From Rubripirellula amarantea (GTDB lineage: Bacteria; Planctomycetota; Planctomycetia; Pirellulales; Pirellulaceae): a DNA stretch of 64,000 bases. Positions 8,803-18,540 of the stretch are shown in pieces. Below the pieces are notes generated by a model. It was not told the DNA's origin. It made no database searches and saw only the letters and a program-made list of their open reading frames with translations. The position numbers and the translations under genes were made by a program. The first letter of the stretch is position 1; each line of letters starts with the position of its first letter. Location of the stretch: the NCBI RefSeq assembly GCF_007859865.1, contig NZ_SJPI01000003.1:186001-250000 (forward strand). Direction: 5' to 3'.

Positions 8803-9723
8803 ATGAATCTAATCAAGTCTGCTCTCCTGGGTGCTCGCAATTGCCTTTGCGCATCGTCGCGTCAGCAACGACTCGCTCAGCTTGCCTCTACCGGCGAAGT
8901 CCCATGCAGCGTTGCGTTTTACCATCGCGTTGCAGACACCGTTGCCAATGGTTGGACAATGTCCACGCAACAATTCCGGGAACACATCGACTACTTCCAG
9001 TCTCGCATGACCATCGTGGACTTAGCGGAAGTTCAGTGGCGGGTGCGAGAGGGTCACTCGGTGGATCAGTCGATGTCGATCACTTTTGACGACGGATACG
9101 CGGACAACATGGACTACGCGATCCCGCTACTTATCGAGCGAGACATTCCCTGTACCTACTTTGTCACAACCCAAAACGTCATCAACGGAAAACCGTTCCC
9201 TCATGATCGCGATGCAGGACAACCTTTGCAGCCCAACACCGTGGCCCAGATTCGCGAAATGTCAGACGCAGGAATTGAGATCGGTTGCCACACCCGCCGA
9301 CACATCGATTTCAGCAATGTTCACTCCATCGAACACGTACGAAGCGAAATTATCGAAGCCAAAGATGAACTCGAACAAATGATCGGGCGACCGGTTCACT
9401 ACTTCGCATTTCCGTTCGGATTGCCGGCGCAACTTACTCAAGCTGCGATCGAGATCGTCCATGAAGCCGGGTTCGCCGGTTTCTGCAGCGCGTTCGGTGC
9501 ATACAACCATATTGGCAACGACTGGTTCCATATTCGGCGTTTCCACGGCGACCCTGAATTCGAGCGATTGGTCAATTGGTGCACTTACGACACAGCCAAG
9601 GCTCGAACCGAACCAAGGGTTCAGTACTTTCTACCACCGGCTAAGTCTTTCGAGCAAACGCAGGCGATGATGCCGTCGATGCCAGTTCCTCACATCACCA
9701 CCTTTGGAAGCTTCCATGCTTAG
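8803..9723 (+). CDS. Polysaccharide deacetylase (carbohydrate esterase 4, NodB fold)
   Basis: It is predicted to remove N- or O-acetyl groups from a cell-surface or secreted polysaccharide. The protein has 306 residues. Motif 1 TFDDGY (about 94-99) holds the two aspartates, motif 2 HTRRH (163-167) the metal histidines, and motif 3 is HYFAFPFG (about 199-206). A short region after AFYHRV matches the usual CE4 N-terminus. No clear signal peptide is present, so it may act on a lipid-linked or cytoplasmic-face substrate. The ATG at 8803 is preferred; a TTG at 8776 would add nine residues. It overlaps the glycosyltransferase gene by 8 bp, so the two are almost certainly cotranscribed and likely share a glycan pathway. 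Confidence 0.85.
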   Translation: MNLIKSALLGARNCLCASSRQQRLAQLASTGEVPCSVAFYHRVADTVANGWTMSTQQFREHIDYFQSRMTIVDLAEVQWRVREGHSVDQSMSITFDDGYADNMDYAIPLLIERDIPCTYFVTTQNVINGKPFPHDRDAGQPLQPNTVAQIREMSDAGIEIGCHTRRHIDFSNVHSIEHVRSEIIEAKDELEQMIGRPVHYFAFPFGLPAQLTQAAIEIVHEAGFAGFCSAFGAYNHIGNDWFHIRRFHGDPEFERLVNWCTYDTAKARTEPRVQYFLPPAKSFEQTQAMMPSMPVPHITTFGSFHA

Positions 9724-10975
9724 CCAAACTTTATTGCGACGCCGCCCCTGGCGCAGTGTTAAACAGCGCAAGACCAATCGTCCGCTACGTTGTGCATTCG
9801 TCATCACGAGCATGCCTGTCGGCGGCGCAGAAACGTTGCTGGTCAACATGATGCGACGCATGGATTCGAAGGTGGTTGAACCTGAAGTCGTGTGCTTAAA
9901 GGAACCGGGTCCCCTTGGCGAAGCGATCAGCGGTGAGTTTCCCTTGCACTCCCATTTGATCGGCGGCAAGTACGACGTGTTGGTTGTTTGGAAACTTGCG
10001 CGTCTTTTTCACCAACGCCGCATCGATGCCGTGATCACTGTGGGTGCCGGCGACAAGATGTTCTGGGGACGCTTAGCCGCTGCGGTTGCGGGAGTTCCAG
10101 TGATCGCGTCTGCGCTTCATTCCACTGGATGGCCCGACGGTGTGGGACGACTCAACCGAACTCTTACTTGCGTAACCGATGCGTTCATCGGGGTAGCAGA
10201 TTCGCACGGCGAGTTTCTTCGCGACTTCGAGAAATTTCCTGCCGGCAAGGTGAACGTGATTCGCAATGGAGTCGACTGTGATCGCTTCCACCCCGACCCC
10301 GATGCCAGAGCGTCTTTGCGTCGTGAACTTGGCCTGAGTGAGGCAACTCCTGTGGTGGGAATTGTCGCCGCGCTGCGACACGAAAAGAATCACACGATGC
10401 TCGTTCGTGCAGCGAAGCTGATCGCTGAAAAGGAAACGCACAAGCCAACGTCCGAGCAAACTCATTGGGTAATCGTCGGCGATGGACCAGAGCGTGAAAC
10501 GATTGAATCGCTGGCGACTGAACTCGATATCGCGAATCGAATTCACCTGCTAGGCACCCGTCACGACACGGACAAAATTGTCGCCGGCTTGGATGTCTTT
10601 ACACTTTGTTCGCTCAACGAAGCCTCTCCGGTGTCCATCTTGGAAGCCTTAGCATCCGAAGTGCCCGTTGTGGCGACAGACGTCGGCAGCGTCAAAGAGT
10701 CCGTGATCGCTGACCAAACCGGTACCCTAATCCCGTCGGAAGACGTTAACGCAATGGCGATGTCGATCGAGCGGATGCTTGCCAATCCCGCTTCCCGCCA
10801 GGCGATGGGCAAACGAGGTCGTCAATTGGTGCTTGAAACCGGTTCGCTAGAATCCATGGTGGCCGGGTATCAACAATTGATCACGACTCAGTACGATCGG
10901 CAACTATCGGCTTCGAGTGCCGCGACCATCACTGTTCCGCGAGTGCGAACTCAGGCAACCTTGCGATCCGACTGA
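9716..10975 (+). CDS. GT4-type glycosyltransferase
   Basis: It transfers a sugar from a nucleotide sugar, probably in surface-glycan assembly. The protein has 419 residues. A GT-B fold is indicated by FVITSMPVGGAETLL near the N-terminus, an acceptor-domain end VIRNGVDCDRFHPD, the domain-2 start VVGIVAALRHEKNH, and the E-x7-E-like nucleotide-sugar motif in NEASPVSILEALASEVPVVA. The tail after about 395 is low complexity. The ATG at 9716 follows GGAAG (9706-9710) at ideal spacing and overlaps the stop of the deacetylase gene; a TTG at 9704 is possible but weaker. The gene's 3' end overlaps the convergent HHH-protein gene by 25 bp. Confidence 0.88.
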   Translation: MLSQTLLRRRPWRSVKQRKTNRPLRCAFVITSMPVGGAETLLVNMMRRMDSKVVEPEVVCLKEPGPLGEAISGEFPLHSHLIGGKYDVLVVWKLARLFHQRRIDAVITVGAGDKMFWGRLAAAVAGVPVIASALHSTGWPDGVGRLNRTLTCVTDAFIGVADSHGEFLRDFEKFPAGKVNVIRNGVDCDRFHPDPDARASLRRELGLSEATPVVGIVAALRHEKNHTMLVRAAKLIAEKETHKPTSEQTHWVIVGDGPERETIESLATELDIANRIHLLGTRHDTDKIVAGLDVFTLCSLNEASPVSILEALASEVPVVATDVGSVKESVIADQTGTLIPSEDVNAMAMSIERMLANPASRQAMGKRGRQLVLETGSLESMVAGYQQLITTQYDRQLSASSAATITVPRVRTQATLRSD

Positions 10976-11706
10976 ACACGATCGGTGGCCTGCGACACCC
11001 ATCCTTCACGCTCGATACGACCTTTGAATCCAAGAATGTCGTTAAATGCACTGACGTGTTCTTGGGTCCAATGAGCGATTTGCTCGAAGAAGAAGACACC
11101 GTGTTCGTTCAATCGTTGTTGGTTCACCGCTCCGATGCCCCAAAGCTCGGTCAAGTCGTCCGGATGATCCGGGGTCGTCTTGTACACGAGGCCGTACGTG
11201 TCATCCACGACGAAATCCAGCATCTCTGGGCTGATGCCATCCATTTGAGGTTGGTGCATGCTAAGGATCAAATCGTCGGCGGCAGGAGCGGAGTTCGCGG
11301 CCACGACGTCATCAGAGCTCACGCGGATCGTTTGTTCGATTTCAAACTGGGCTGACTCAAGTTGCTCGACTCGATGATTGAGCTCAATGATTTCCAATTT
11401 AAGCGATTCGATTCGTGCGTTACCTGCCTTGAAGGCTTCAAAAGCCAACGTGAACTCATGCTGCATCGAAGCCAAGTTCTTTTCTTGCTTTCGCACCGTT
11501 GCGGTCAATGAGGCGAGCGAATCGTGACGCTTACGTTCAGCATTTCCGTAGACCAACCAATAGATCCCCCAGCACGCGATCAAGCCCAAGTAAACCGTCG
11601 CGAGACCAGCGATGACCTGGTATCCCGACAATCCAAAGACAGGGGTCACAAACGAGGTCATCGACGAGGCTTCAAGCAAAAATTCGTTTAAAGGAGCAAT
11701 CAGCAT
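10951..11706 (-). CDS. Membrane protein with coiled coil and C-terminal helix-hairpin-helix domain
   Basis: The protein has 251 residues. One strong membrane segment lies at about 28-52 (YQVIAGLATVYLGLIACWGI). A long heptad-rich coiled coil follows at about 55-130 (EKNLASMQHEFTLAFEAF and so on). After an acidic linker, the C-terminal ~55 residues (LTELWGIGAVNQQRLNEHG, FFFEQIAHWT, LGFKGRIEREGWVSQA) form the small helix-hairpin-helix domain known from COG3743-type proteins. DNA binding by this domain is often assumed but unproven. A second ATG at 11661 would remove 15 residues. It converges with, and overlaps, the glycosyltransferase gene by 25 bp. A function cannot be assigned. Confidence 0.75.
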   Translation of the reverse strand: MLIAPLNEFLLEASSMTSFVTPVFGLSGYQVIAGLATVYLGLIACWGIYWLVYGNAERKRHDSLASLTATVRKQEKNLASMQHEFTLAFEAFKAGNARIESLKLEIIELNHRVEQLESAQFEIEQTIRVSSDDVVAANSAPAADDLILSMHQPQMDGISPEMLDFVVDDTYGLVYKTTPDHPDDLTELWGIGAVNQQRLNEHGVFFFEQIAHWTQEHVSAFNDILGFKGRIEREGWVSQATDRVQSDRKVA

Positions 11707-11902
11707 CGTTTCGAATCCGTTCTAGGCGAGCACGGTCAGCGAGTTAAAGATCGCGTCAAAGGCGTGGTCGTCGTTTGCGATGTCGTGGTTAATTTGAAGG
11801 AATCAGTTATCCGGTCTATCGGCGTTACTCGTGACGATCCTGACGACTTTAGTGCTTGCCCGTACAGCTTCACATCTTCGAAATCTTTCTCGTCGTGAAA
11901 CG

Positions 11903-11946
11903 AAAAACCCGCCATGAAACCCAGCAAAGGGGCCGCATGGCGGGTT
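11903..11946 (-). terminator. Intrinsic terminator of the superoxide dismutase gene
   Basis: A perfect 11-bp stem (AACCCGCCATG at 11906-11916 with CATGGCGGGTT at 11936-11946) is followed on the minus strand by TTTTT. It lies 60 bp after the sod stop. Confidence 0.88.
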
Positions 11947-12005
11947 GAAGGTTGTGTAGTTCTGCGAAGCGGGCCATCACCAACACCGTCTTCGCCGCAA
12001 TGACG

Positions 12006-12629
12006 TTACTTGGCCGCTGCGTATCGAGCAGCAACGGCGTCCCAATCGACGACGTCCCAGAAGGCGCCCACGTAATCGGGACGACGGTTTTGATAGTTTA
12101 GGTAGTAAGCGTGTTCCCAAACGTCCAAGCCTAGGATCGGAGTGCCACCGATGCCAGCCACCGCAGCGCCCATCAAAGGACTGTCTTGATTAGCGGTGCT
12201 ACCGATCTTCAAAGCGCCGCCATCTACGTACAACCAAGCCCAACCGCTTCCGAAGCGAGTTCCGGCAGCGGTCGCAAATTGCGACTTCATTTCATCAAGT
12301 GAGCCAAAAGCGCTGTTGATCGCGTCGGCCAGTTCGCCCGAAGGCGCGCCGCCCTTACCGGGTCCCATCACCGTCCAAAACAACGAGTGATTTGCGTGGC
12401 CACCGCCGTTGTTACGGACGGCGCCTTTCTTATCATCGGGTACCGATGACAAGTTCGAGATCAGATCTTCGATCGACTTGCCTTCCAAGTCGGTGCCGGA
12501 GATCGCGTTGTTGACGTTATTGATGTACGCCTGGTGATGCTTTGTATGGTGAATTTCCATTGTACGAGCGTCGATGCTAGGCTCGAGGGCGTCGTAAGCG
12601 TAGGGCAGATCGGGTAGCGAATACGCCAT
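12006..12629 (-). CDS. sodA: Superoxide dismutase, Mn type
   Basis: It converts superoxide to oxygen and hydrogen peroxide. The protein has 207 residues, standard for the Fe/Mn family. Metal ligands are visible in [12 protein letters not shown], in [11 protein letters not shown] and in [18 protein letters not shown] (Asp and His). The [13 protein letters not shown] form and a late [17 protein letters not shown] pattern favour manganese over iron; iron enzymes usually have an AAQ-x-x-NH form. There is no signal peptide, so it is cytoplasmic. The start at the [10 protein letters not shown] methionine (12629) matches the family; an ATG five codons upstream is also in frame. It stands alone with its own terminator at 11903-11946. 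Confidence 0.95.
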   Translation of the reverse strand: MAYSLPDLPYAYDALEPSIDARTMEIHHTKHHQAYINNVNNAISGTDLEGKSIEDLISNLSSVPDDKKGAVRNNGGGHANHSLFWTVMGPGKGGAPSGELADAINSAFGSLDEMKSQFATAAGTRFGSGWAWLYVDGGALKIGSTANQDSPLMGAAVAGIGGTPILGLDVWEHAYYLNYQNRRPDYVGAFWDVVDWDAVAARYAAAK

Positions 12630-12785
12630 GGTTGTGGACTCCAAATTCAGTGGTTGAGGGACATCAGTCGTCTCTCAGCACAATAGCAATCTGTCCAGTT
12701 GCGACAACCCGGGCGCAGCCAACATCGTTGCCTTGATTGGGCATTTTCTCACGCCCCGAATTTGCTCGCAGAACGACCAAACGGC

Positions 12786-12821
12786 AACAAAAACAGCCAA
12801 GTCACTTGCGTGACTTGGCTG
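12786..12821 (-). terminator. Intrinsic terminator of the secretin gene
   Basis: A perfect 12-bp stem (CAGCCAAGTCAC / GTGACTTGGCTG) with a TTGC loop is followed on the minus strand by TTTTTGTT. It sits 31 bp after the secretin stop. Confidence 0.92.
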
Positions 12822-12851
12822 CCTGAAGTTCAGATTCGGCGTCGACGAGGA

Positions 12852-15800
12852 CTACTGTTGAGTCGGATCGAAGCCGGTTTGAGCCAATTCTTCCTCTTCT
12901 TGGATGATGATCCGTGGTGTCACCATCATCATTAAGCTGGAAGCTTCCCGACCTACCGTGACGTTCTTGAACAGTCGGCTCAGGTATGGAATCTTGCTAA
13001 GCATAGGAACACCACGTTCGGCGCGACCTTCTCGCATTCGCTTGATACCACCGAGCAAGATAGTTCCACCGTCGGGAACGCTGACGGTTGTGCTAATCGT
13101 CGTGAATGCGAAGACAGGCAACTGAACCGTTGTACCTTCGATCACGTCGGACTCATCGGTGCTATCGGTCGCGTCATTCTCGTCCACGACTCCGTCACCG
13201 TTGGTATCTTCCTGGTCGGTTGTACTTCGGCTGGTCGTACGTCGGCCTTCGTAGGTGAAGGTATTGACGTCACCGATCTGGCTAAAGAACGGCACAAGCG
13301 TGAGGCGAACGAATCGCTTGTCGTCACTCACGATACCCTGCACATTGAGCGAGGTACCTTCATTAAGAACCACGATCACCGGTTGTTGAGCGACCGCAAA
13401 GTCACCCACCACTGGCGTCACACTGGTCACGAATGGTCGTTGAGTGAAGTCACTGATCGAAGCGAGCTGACCGTCAAACAACGTTACCTTAGGAGCCTGC
13501 ATCACGTTGGTTCGGTTGTCGGTTTGGATCGCTTGGATAAAGAAGTAAGCTTCGATATCGCTAAGCACTGCAAAGCCGAGGTTGGCTGCGGTACCCAAGT
13601 TTTGACCACCGAAGGCCGGACCACCACTGATAAAGCTTTGGTTATTGAACGCGATGTCCAAGTCAGGCGTGAAAGCCCCTCCAATACCATCGTATCCAAC
13701 GGTTACCGAAGGTCCCTCGTCGTCATCTGGGAACTCGCGGGTGTTGTCATCGACTTGGAAGTTGAAGTCCACACCGATTTGTTCAGCAAAGGTATCGGCC
13801 AAGGTAATGAAGCGAACTTCGATTGTGATCTGCAAGTTCTGCAGACGGCGAAGCGATTCGAGCAAGTCCGAAATCTTTTCGTGGGTTTCACTAGTGGTAC
13901 TGATCACCAATGAAAGGTTCTGTGGGTACTCTTGCATCGTGCCCTGACCACCCAGTGCGTCCCATGATTCGGGATCGACGGTGTTCTGAATCAGGTCGAT
14001 TAGCGACTGGAAGTCAGCAAAGCTACTTCCCCCCGCACCGCCACCCATCGGTGGATTGTTTGGACCAAAGCCACCTTGGCTACCCAGCGGGTTGTACTGG
14101 CCGAGAACGTTCGGGTTGCTTCCCATCGGGTTCATCGCATTGGACATTCGATTTCCGATATCCGTTGCCGACATCGGAACCAATTGCACGTCTGATCGCG
14201 GCTGCGTCATTTGATACGCGTTGCGAAGAGCACCGGCCAAGCCATCTTCATAGCTGGTTGCAAAGTTGGGAATCGGTGTCACCAAGTCAGTAACACGATA
14301 GGTCACCGGGAAAACGTTGCTGTCTTTGACCTCTTGCGAGGTGATCATCAGCACGTCGTTTTGAATCATGTGTGCAAGCTGCAGGGGCTGAAGAATCAGG
14401 TTCAGTGCACTTTCGAGCTTGATTGAATTAGGAATCATCAAGGAGATCGGCGACTCTGGCGAAACGCGAACTCCCGTCAAGGCACGCTCGTCCATGATCA
14501 TTGGAATACCTGTCATCGCTGAAAGGTCTTCCAACACTTCGCCCAGGGGACGATTGCGATACTTGATGCTTACCTGTGAGGCAAGTTTGCGGCTGATTTC
14601 TTTCTCCGCTTCGCTTAAGCGCGAATCACGATCACCGGACGCGTCGAGACGTCGACGGGACTTTTCGATCCACGTTTCGGCATCGGGGTGCGTCAAAGGC
14701 ATGTCAGGATCTGGACCGATCATCGATCGCTCGGCGTCCAGCATGTTCTTAGCGAATGAATCTTCCTTAGCCGCGCGAATTTCTTGGTCCTGGGACATTC
14801 GCACGCCCATACGACTGTTATGGAACATTTGGATCGAAACTGGATCGCCAGGCTTCAACTCGGCGACTTGCTTGGCGATCAATTCCGCTTCGTTGAAGCG
14901 ACGATCTTTCATCAAGGCATTGAATTCATCAACCAGCATCGAGACCTGGTGGTCCGTTGCAGCTTCTCGCTTGTCTGCTTGTTCCATGTCCGTGCGAACG
15001 GATGCGTTCTGGATATCAAGCTCGATCTTGGCTCGGTTGGCATCGACGTAAGACTTTTGCTCTTTGATCGCGCGGTCAACCAAAACAGCGAGCGATCGCT
15101 TGGCTTGTTCGTCAATATCACTGCTGTCGACGCGACGTCGAAGACGCTCAAGTTCATCGAGAGCATCAAGAGGTGCGTCACTCTTCTTCGTTTCTACCGA
15201 CGCCAGTTCAGCGGTCACTTCTTTGTACAAGCGGCGTGTCTTGGCTTCGGCTTCGAGTCGTGTTTTGTCGATCTCGGACAGTTCACCATTCTCGTTGGGC
15301 TTTGCACTAGGAACCAAACGTGTTGGCTGAAGGAGCGTCAGCTTGTCTTTAAGTTGGTTTTGCTGAGTGACCGACAATCCCTCTTTAACTCGCCAAGCTT
15401 CTTTGAATTGCTTACGAGCCTCTTCGCGGTCGCCACTTAGCAACGCTTGCATTCCAGCATCATAGGCTTGGCTTGCGTAGGTTGATTCGGTGTTTTGAAC
15501 TTGTTGAATTTGATTCGGCGTTTCGCCCGCGTTGGCGGCGCCACCGTTGAATAGCATTTGAGCAATGGCACCGTTGTCATCAGCCCCGGTCGCCGGTTCC
15601 ATCGCAAGTGCGGGTTGGATGAAGTTTCCGCTGGTTTGTTGTCCAGAGGTTTGCATCACGCCGGAACTTGCGATTCCGGACCGCTTAGCGGCGGATTCAG
15701 CGTCAAGAACAAACTGCCAAACGCGCGGCTCACCAGCAGCGAAGGCTTTTTCAGGAACGCCTAAGGATTGTGCTTGCTGTGCGATTTGCAATGCGCCCGC

Positions 15801-16418
15801 TGCGTCACCTCGATCGAGTGCCGCGCGACCGATCGCAATCAAACGCAGAGCTTCGCGTTTGGCTGCGTCAGGATCTGCGTTCGCCGTTTGAATGGGCATG
15901 GCCCCGGCAACAGCAGGCATTCGCTGGACTGCCGAAGGCATCGCGTAGGAAGGACCGTTAGCCGCCGGATTCGGTACCGTCGAGCCTGTTCCCACCGAAC
16001 CGGTTGCCGTTGGGGCAACAAGGTTGCGAGGCGGTAAGGCCAACAATGCTGGGTCGATTCCGATACCGACTAGTTGCTGATGTAACTTGGCTGCTTCCGG
16101 TTGCAGGTTCGGCAATTGCGAAACCATCGGAGACAACGTTCGATACGACTCGACCGCAGCGGCATAGTCACGGTTGGCGATTTGATCGCGAACCTGATTG
16201 AGCTTTGCCTGGGCCTGAGCAACCGTGGGAACGGTGACTTGCGAAGGGGATGAGCTTGAGGGAACCTGGCCAAATGTAGATTGGCCAATGGCATCCTGGG
16301 TGGACATCGCCATCATGGCGACGATTGCAGACCAGGCCATCGATCGAATGGACAAGGTGACGGTTGCGAGTTCGAGGCGATACAACGCGACTCTCCTTCT
16401 TCGCGGTGAGACTTCCAT
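12852..16418 (-). CDS. Type II/III secretion-system secretin (GspD-like) with long N-terminal repeat region
   Basis: Secretins form the outer-membrane gate of type II secretion, type IV pili and related systems. The protein has 1188 residues, nearly twice a usual GspD. A signal segment ends near AIGQS (about 45). An Ala/Gln-rich helical half follows with TPR-like units (AIGRAALDRGDAAGALQIAQQ, AYDAGMQALLSGDREEARKQ). An STN-like domain has VSIKYRNRPLGEVLEDLSAM, then comes an N-domain (LQNLQITIEVRFITLADTF). The C-terminal secretin domain ends with VPDGGTILLGGIKRMREGRA and VPMLSKIPYLSRLFKN, the family hallmark. An inserted acidic Asp/Thr/Glu stretch (around 1070-1095) is odd. No other secretion gene is adjacent; planctomycetes often scatter them. 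A shorter start at 16340 is possible. Confidence 0.87.
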   Translation of the reverse strand: MEVSPRRRRVALYRLELATVTLSIRSMAWSAIVAMMAMSTQDAIGQSTFGQVPSSSSPSQVTVPTVAQAQAKLNQVRDQIANRDYAAAVESYRTLSPMVSQLPNLQPEAAKLHQQLVGIGIDPALLALPPRNLVAPTATGSVGTGSTVPNPAANGPSYAMPSAVQRMPAVAGAMPIQTANADPDAAKREALRLIAIGRAALDRGDAAGALQIAQQAQSLGVPEKAFAAGEPRVWQFVLDAESAAKRSGIASSGVMQTSGQQTSGNFIQPALAMEPATGADDNGAIAQMLFNGGAANAGETPNQIQQVQNTESTYASQAYDAGMQALLSGDREEARKQFKEAWRVKEGLSVTQQNQLKDKLTLLQPTRLVPSAKPNENGELSEIDKTRLEAEAKTRRLYKEVTAELASVETKKSDAPLDALDELERLRRRVDSSDIDEQAKRSLAVLVDRAIKEQKSYVDANRAKIELDIQNASVRTDMEQADKREAATDHQVSMLVDEFNALMKDRRFNEAELIAKQVAELKPGDPVSIQMFHNSRMGVRMSQDQEIRAAKEDSFAKNMLDAERSMIGPDPDMPLTHPDAETWIEKSRRRLDASGDRDSRLSEAEKEISRKLASQVSIKYRNRPLGEVLEDLSAMTGIPMIMDERALTGVRVSPESPISLMIPNSIKLESALNLILQPLQLAHMIQNDVLMITSQEVKDSNVFPVTYRVTDLVTPIPNFATSYEDGLAGALRNAYQMTQPRSDVQLVPMSATDIGNRMSNAMNPMGSNPNVLGQYNPLGSQGGFGPNNPPMGGGAGGSSFADFQSLIDLIQNTVDPESWDALGGQGTMQEYPQNLSLVISTTSETHEKISDLLESLRRLQNLQITIEVRFITLADTFAEQIGVDFNFQVDDNTREFPDDDEGPSVTVGYDGIGGAFTPDLDIAFNNQSFISGGPAFGGQNLGTAANLGFAVLSDIEAYFFIQAIQTDNRTNVMQAPKVTLFDGQLASISDFTQRPFVTSVTPVVGDFAVAQQPVIVVLNEGTSLNVQGIVSDDKRFVRLTLVPFFSQIGDVNTFTYEGRRTTSRSTTDQEDTNGDGVVDENDATDSTDESDVIEGTTVQLPVFAFTTISTTVSVPDGGTILLGGIKRMREGRAERGVPMLSKIPYLSRLFKNVTVGREASSLMMMVTPRIIIQEEEELAQTGFDPTQQ

Positions 16419-16800
16419 AAGGGAGCATCAATCGGCCGAGCTTGCCCAATCCATGGCTTGCTTAGGTGGCTAACTGACTCCGGGTTTAAACAGTTCCTTC
16501 GCCAACACTTGACCACCGGATTCCGTTAGAAATCAACGTCATATTGATGGCAACTGAACTGCTTGCTGATGGGAATAGCCTCTGGGCCAAACTCATGTCA
16601 ACGTCGAAACGCTGCCGAAAGCGCGAATTTCGATTTCTTCATGGATGACCCCCAGTGAAACTCGCGGGCGACGATCTGAAGCGAGACATTCTGGCAACCC
16701 AAAGCGTCCGTCAGGGCATAAAAAAACCCCGGGCATCACAACAATGACCGAGGTTTCGAAGTAGTCTTTGGCGTCTTCAAGCGTTCGCCGACATGAGCAA
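16419..16800. other. Intergenic region between desaturase 3' end and secretin start
   Basis: No supported gene. It contains the desaturase terminator at 16718-16756. Nothing else was recognised between 16757 and 16800 or upstream of the secretin gene. Confidence 0.5.
16718..16756 (-). terminator. Intrinsic terminator of the desaturase gene
   Basis: An 8-9-bp stem (AAACCTCGG / CCGGGGTTT on the minus strand, with one G-U pair) is followed by a run of seven Ts. It lies about 45 bp after the desaturase stop. Confidence 0.8.
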
Positions 16801-17874
16801 CTAGGCTGCCTGTTCAGCGAGCTTTTTACGCTTTTCAGCAGCGTTCTTGTAGTCAACGACGTCCCAAGCCAATCCGGTTGCCTTCAGCAACTTGATCGCT
16901 TGCCAAGTGATGTCAAATTCCCACCACTTGTGACCATGCTTGGCCATCCGTGGGTACGCGTGGTGGTTGTTGTGCCAGCCTTCACCGTAAGCAACGATCG
17001 CAACAAACCAGTTGTTACGGCTGTCGTCGGTCGTCTCGTAGTTGCGGTATCCGAACATGTGGGAAGCACTATTGACCAACCAAGTCGCATGCAACACGAG
17101 GACTAATCGTACGAACAATCCCCACACCAACAATGAAGTGCCGAAAGCTGCACCGTCGATCGCGTAGCCGATGCCAAAAAGGATCAAGCCCGTCAACGCA
17201 TGCAAAGGCAAGAACAAGTAGTCCAGTGCCCGCATGTAGCGTTCTTTGTACAAGTCCGGAGCCCATCGCTTCAGGTATCCCACGCGGTCTCCGTTGTGCG
17301 TATGGAATGCTAGCCAAAACGCGTGACTCCAAAATCCGCCATCATGAGGAGAGTGTGGATCTCCTTCTTGATCGCTCAAAGCATGGTGTTTGCGGTGATC
17401 GGCAACCCAATCCAAAGGCGAACCTTCGCCTGCCAATGTTCCAATTGTGGCAAACACGTTGCGAACCCAAGGGTAGGTCTGCATGCCGGTGTGGGTCAAC
17501 AATCGGTGAAAACCTAGGCAAATACCAAGGCTTCCCGTCACCCAGTGCAAGCCAACCATGACGGCGAGCCCAGTCCATGAGAAATAGGGGTAAGCCATCG
17601 TCAGCACCACGATGTGGGCTGCGGCTAGCCATCCAATTGCCCAGTAACTGAGATTGTTCAAGCGAACGCGATCTTGAGCCGTTTCGCTCTGTGGCTTTGG
17701 CTTCTTGGCGTTGCTTTTTGCATCGTCAAGAAGCGTGTTTTCCAGGTCTGAATCGTCGATATTTGATTTGTCCCAGATCTCGACATTGTTATCGAAATCA
17801 GACTGCGGCCTTGCGTGTGCCGAGGGGCGTGTTTTGTTCTTTTCAGTGGTTTTCGGGTCAGCAACAGATGACAT
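16801..17874 (-). CDS. Membrane fatty-acid (acyl-CoA/acyl-lipid) desaturase
   Basis: It is predicted to introduce a cis double bond, probably at delta-9, into a saturated acyl chain, using a di-iron centre. The protein has 357 residues. All three histidine boxes are present: HRLLTH (123-128), HRKHH (160-164) and EGWHNNHH (about 305-312). Four main membrane segments surround them (for example WLAAAHIVVLTMAYPYF). The N-terminal ~70 residues are polar and low complexity (many K, D, N). The ATG at 17874 has AGGA eight bases upstream; an upstream ATG at 17949 would add 25 residues. It is a single-gene unit with its own terminator. Confidence 0.93.
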   Translation of the reverse strand: MSSVADPKTTEKNKTRPSAHARPQSDFDNNVEIWDKSNIDDSDLENTLLDDAKSNAKKPKPQSETAQDRVRLNNLSYWAIGWLAAAHIVVLTMAYPYFSWTGLAVMVGLHWVTGSLGICLGFHRLLTHTGMQTYPWVRNVFATIGTLAGEGSPLDWVADHRKHHALSDQEGDPHSPHDGGFWSHAFWLAFHTHNGDRVGYLKRWAPDLYKERYMRALDYLFLPLHALTGLILFGIGYAIDGAAFGTSLLVWGLFVRLVLVLHATWLVNSASHMFGYRNYETTDDSRNNWFVAIVAYGEGWHNNHHAYPRMAKHGHKWWEFDITWQAIKLLKATGLAWDVVDYKNAAEKRKKLAEQAA

Positions 17875-18080
17875 TCCGTGATTTCCTACTTCGGGAGGAC
17901 TTTGCTCAGCTTCCAATCGCTGATTGAGCCCAAAGTGTAGCGAGATCACATGTCCGCTCTGTCTAGGCGAAATGCCAACTTTGTAACGGGCGTGTAATAG
18001 TTTGCGATTGGGGGTCGCAGAACCGAATGAGCACCCGCAGATTACGAGTGCAAACCTGCCAACCGGGGGGAAATCCTACA

Positions 18081-18110
18081 GAAAAACCTGCGTGTGAGGG
18101 AACACGCAGG
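18081..18110 (-). terminator. Intrinsic terminator of the TPR gene
   Basis: A perfect 9-bp stem (CCTGCGTGT at 18087-18095 with ACACGCAGG at 18102-18110) is followed on the minus strand by TTTTTC. It lies 37 bp after the stop at 18148. Confidence 0.85.
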
Positions 18111-18147
18111 CATTTCGAGAAAAGGATTTCGATCGGCGGACGTCAAA

Positions 18148-18483
18148 CTAGCGTCGAGACAGTTCTTGTCCCTTGGCCATCGCGTCTTCGGCCTTCTGGA
18201 TGTACTGCTGATCTTGAGTGCCAGCCCAAGCTCGTTGGTACGTCACGCTAAGCGCGGTGTAGTTGAACGATTCTTCGGGTTCAAGTTCGACTGCTTTTTC
18301 AGCGTGTGCGATCGCCTCTGCGTGCTGGCCGGTTTTGGTGTAAACGCGTGCCAGCGCCAAATGCGCAAGTACAAAGGTTTCGTCCGCTTCAACGATCTGT
18401 TTCAAGCCAGTGATCGCGTCTTCAAACTTTTCTTCGTCGATCAACTTCTCGACGGTGTTGTATTGCTGGTGAATGTCGCTCAT
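18148..18483 (-). CDS. Small tetratricopeptide-repeat protein
   Basis: The protein has 111 residues, made almost entirely of TPR helices. It begins with the start MSDIHQQYNTVEKLIDEE. Repeats read FEDAITGLKQIVEADETF, HLALARVYTKTGQHAEAIAHAEKAV, and ALSVTYQRAWAGTQ. TPR units mediate protein-protein contacts; the partner is unknown. There is no signal peptide from this start, so it is probably cytoplasmic. A longer frame to 18606 would run through the ppdK terminator at 18541-18583 and is rejected. It has its own terminator immediately downstream. Confidence 0.75.
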   Translation of the reverse strand: MSDIHQQYNTVEKLIDEEKFEDAITGLKQIVEADETFVLAHLALARVYTKTGQHAEAIAHAEKAVELEPEESFNYTALSVTYQRAWAGTQDQQYIQKAEDAMAKGQELSRR

Positions 18484-18540
18484 GACGAAGTACTTCGGGG
18501 TTGAGGAGCTCAAAAGGAAAGATTGGCACTTGGCCACCAA

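Noticed and set aside
11736-11927. 63-codon minus-strand frame
   Set aside because: It starts inside the sod terminator, has a Thr/Ser-rich random composition and no SD or homology signal.
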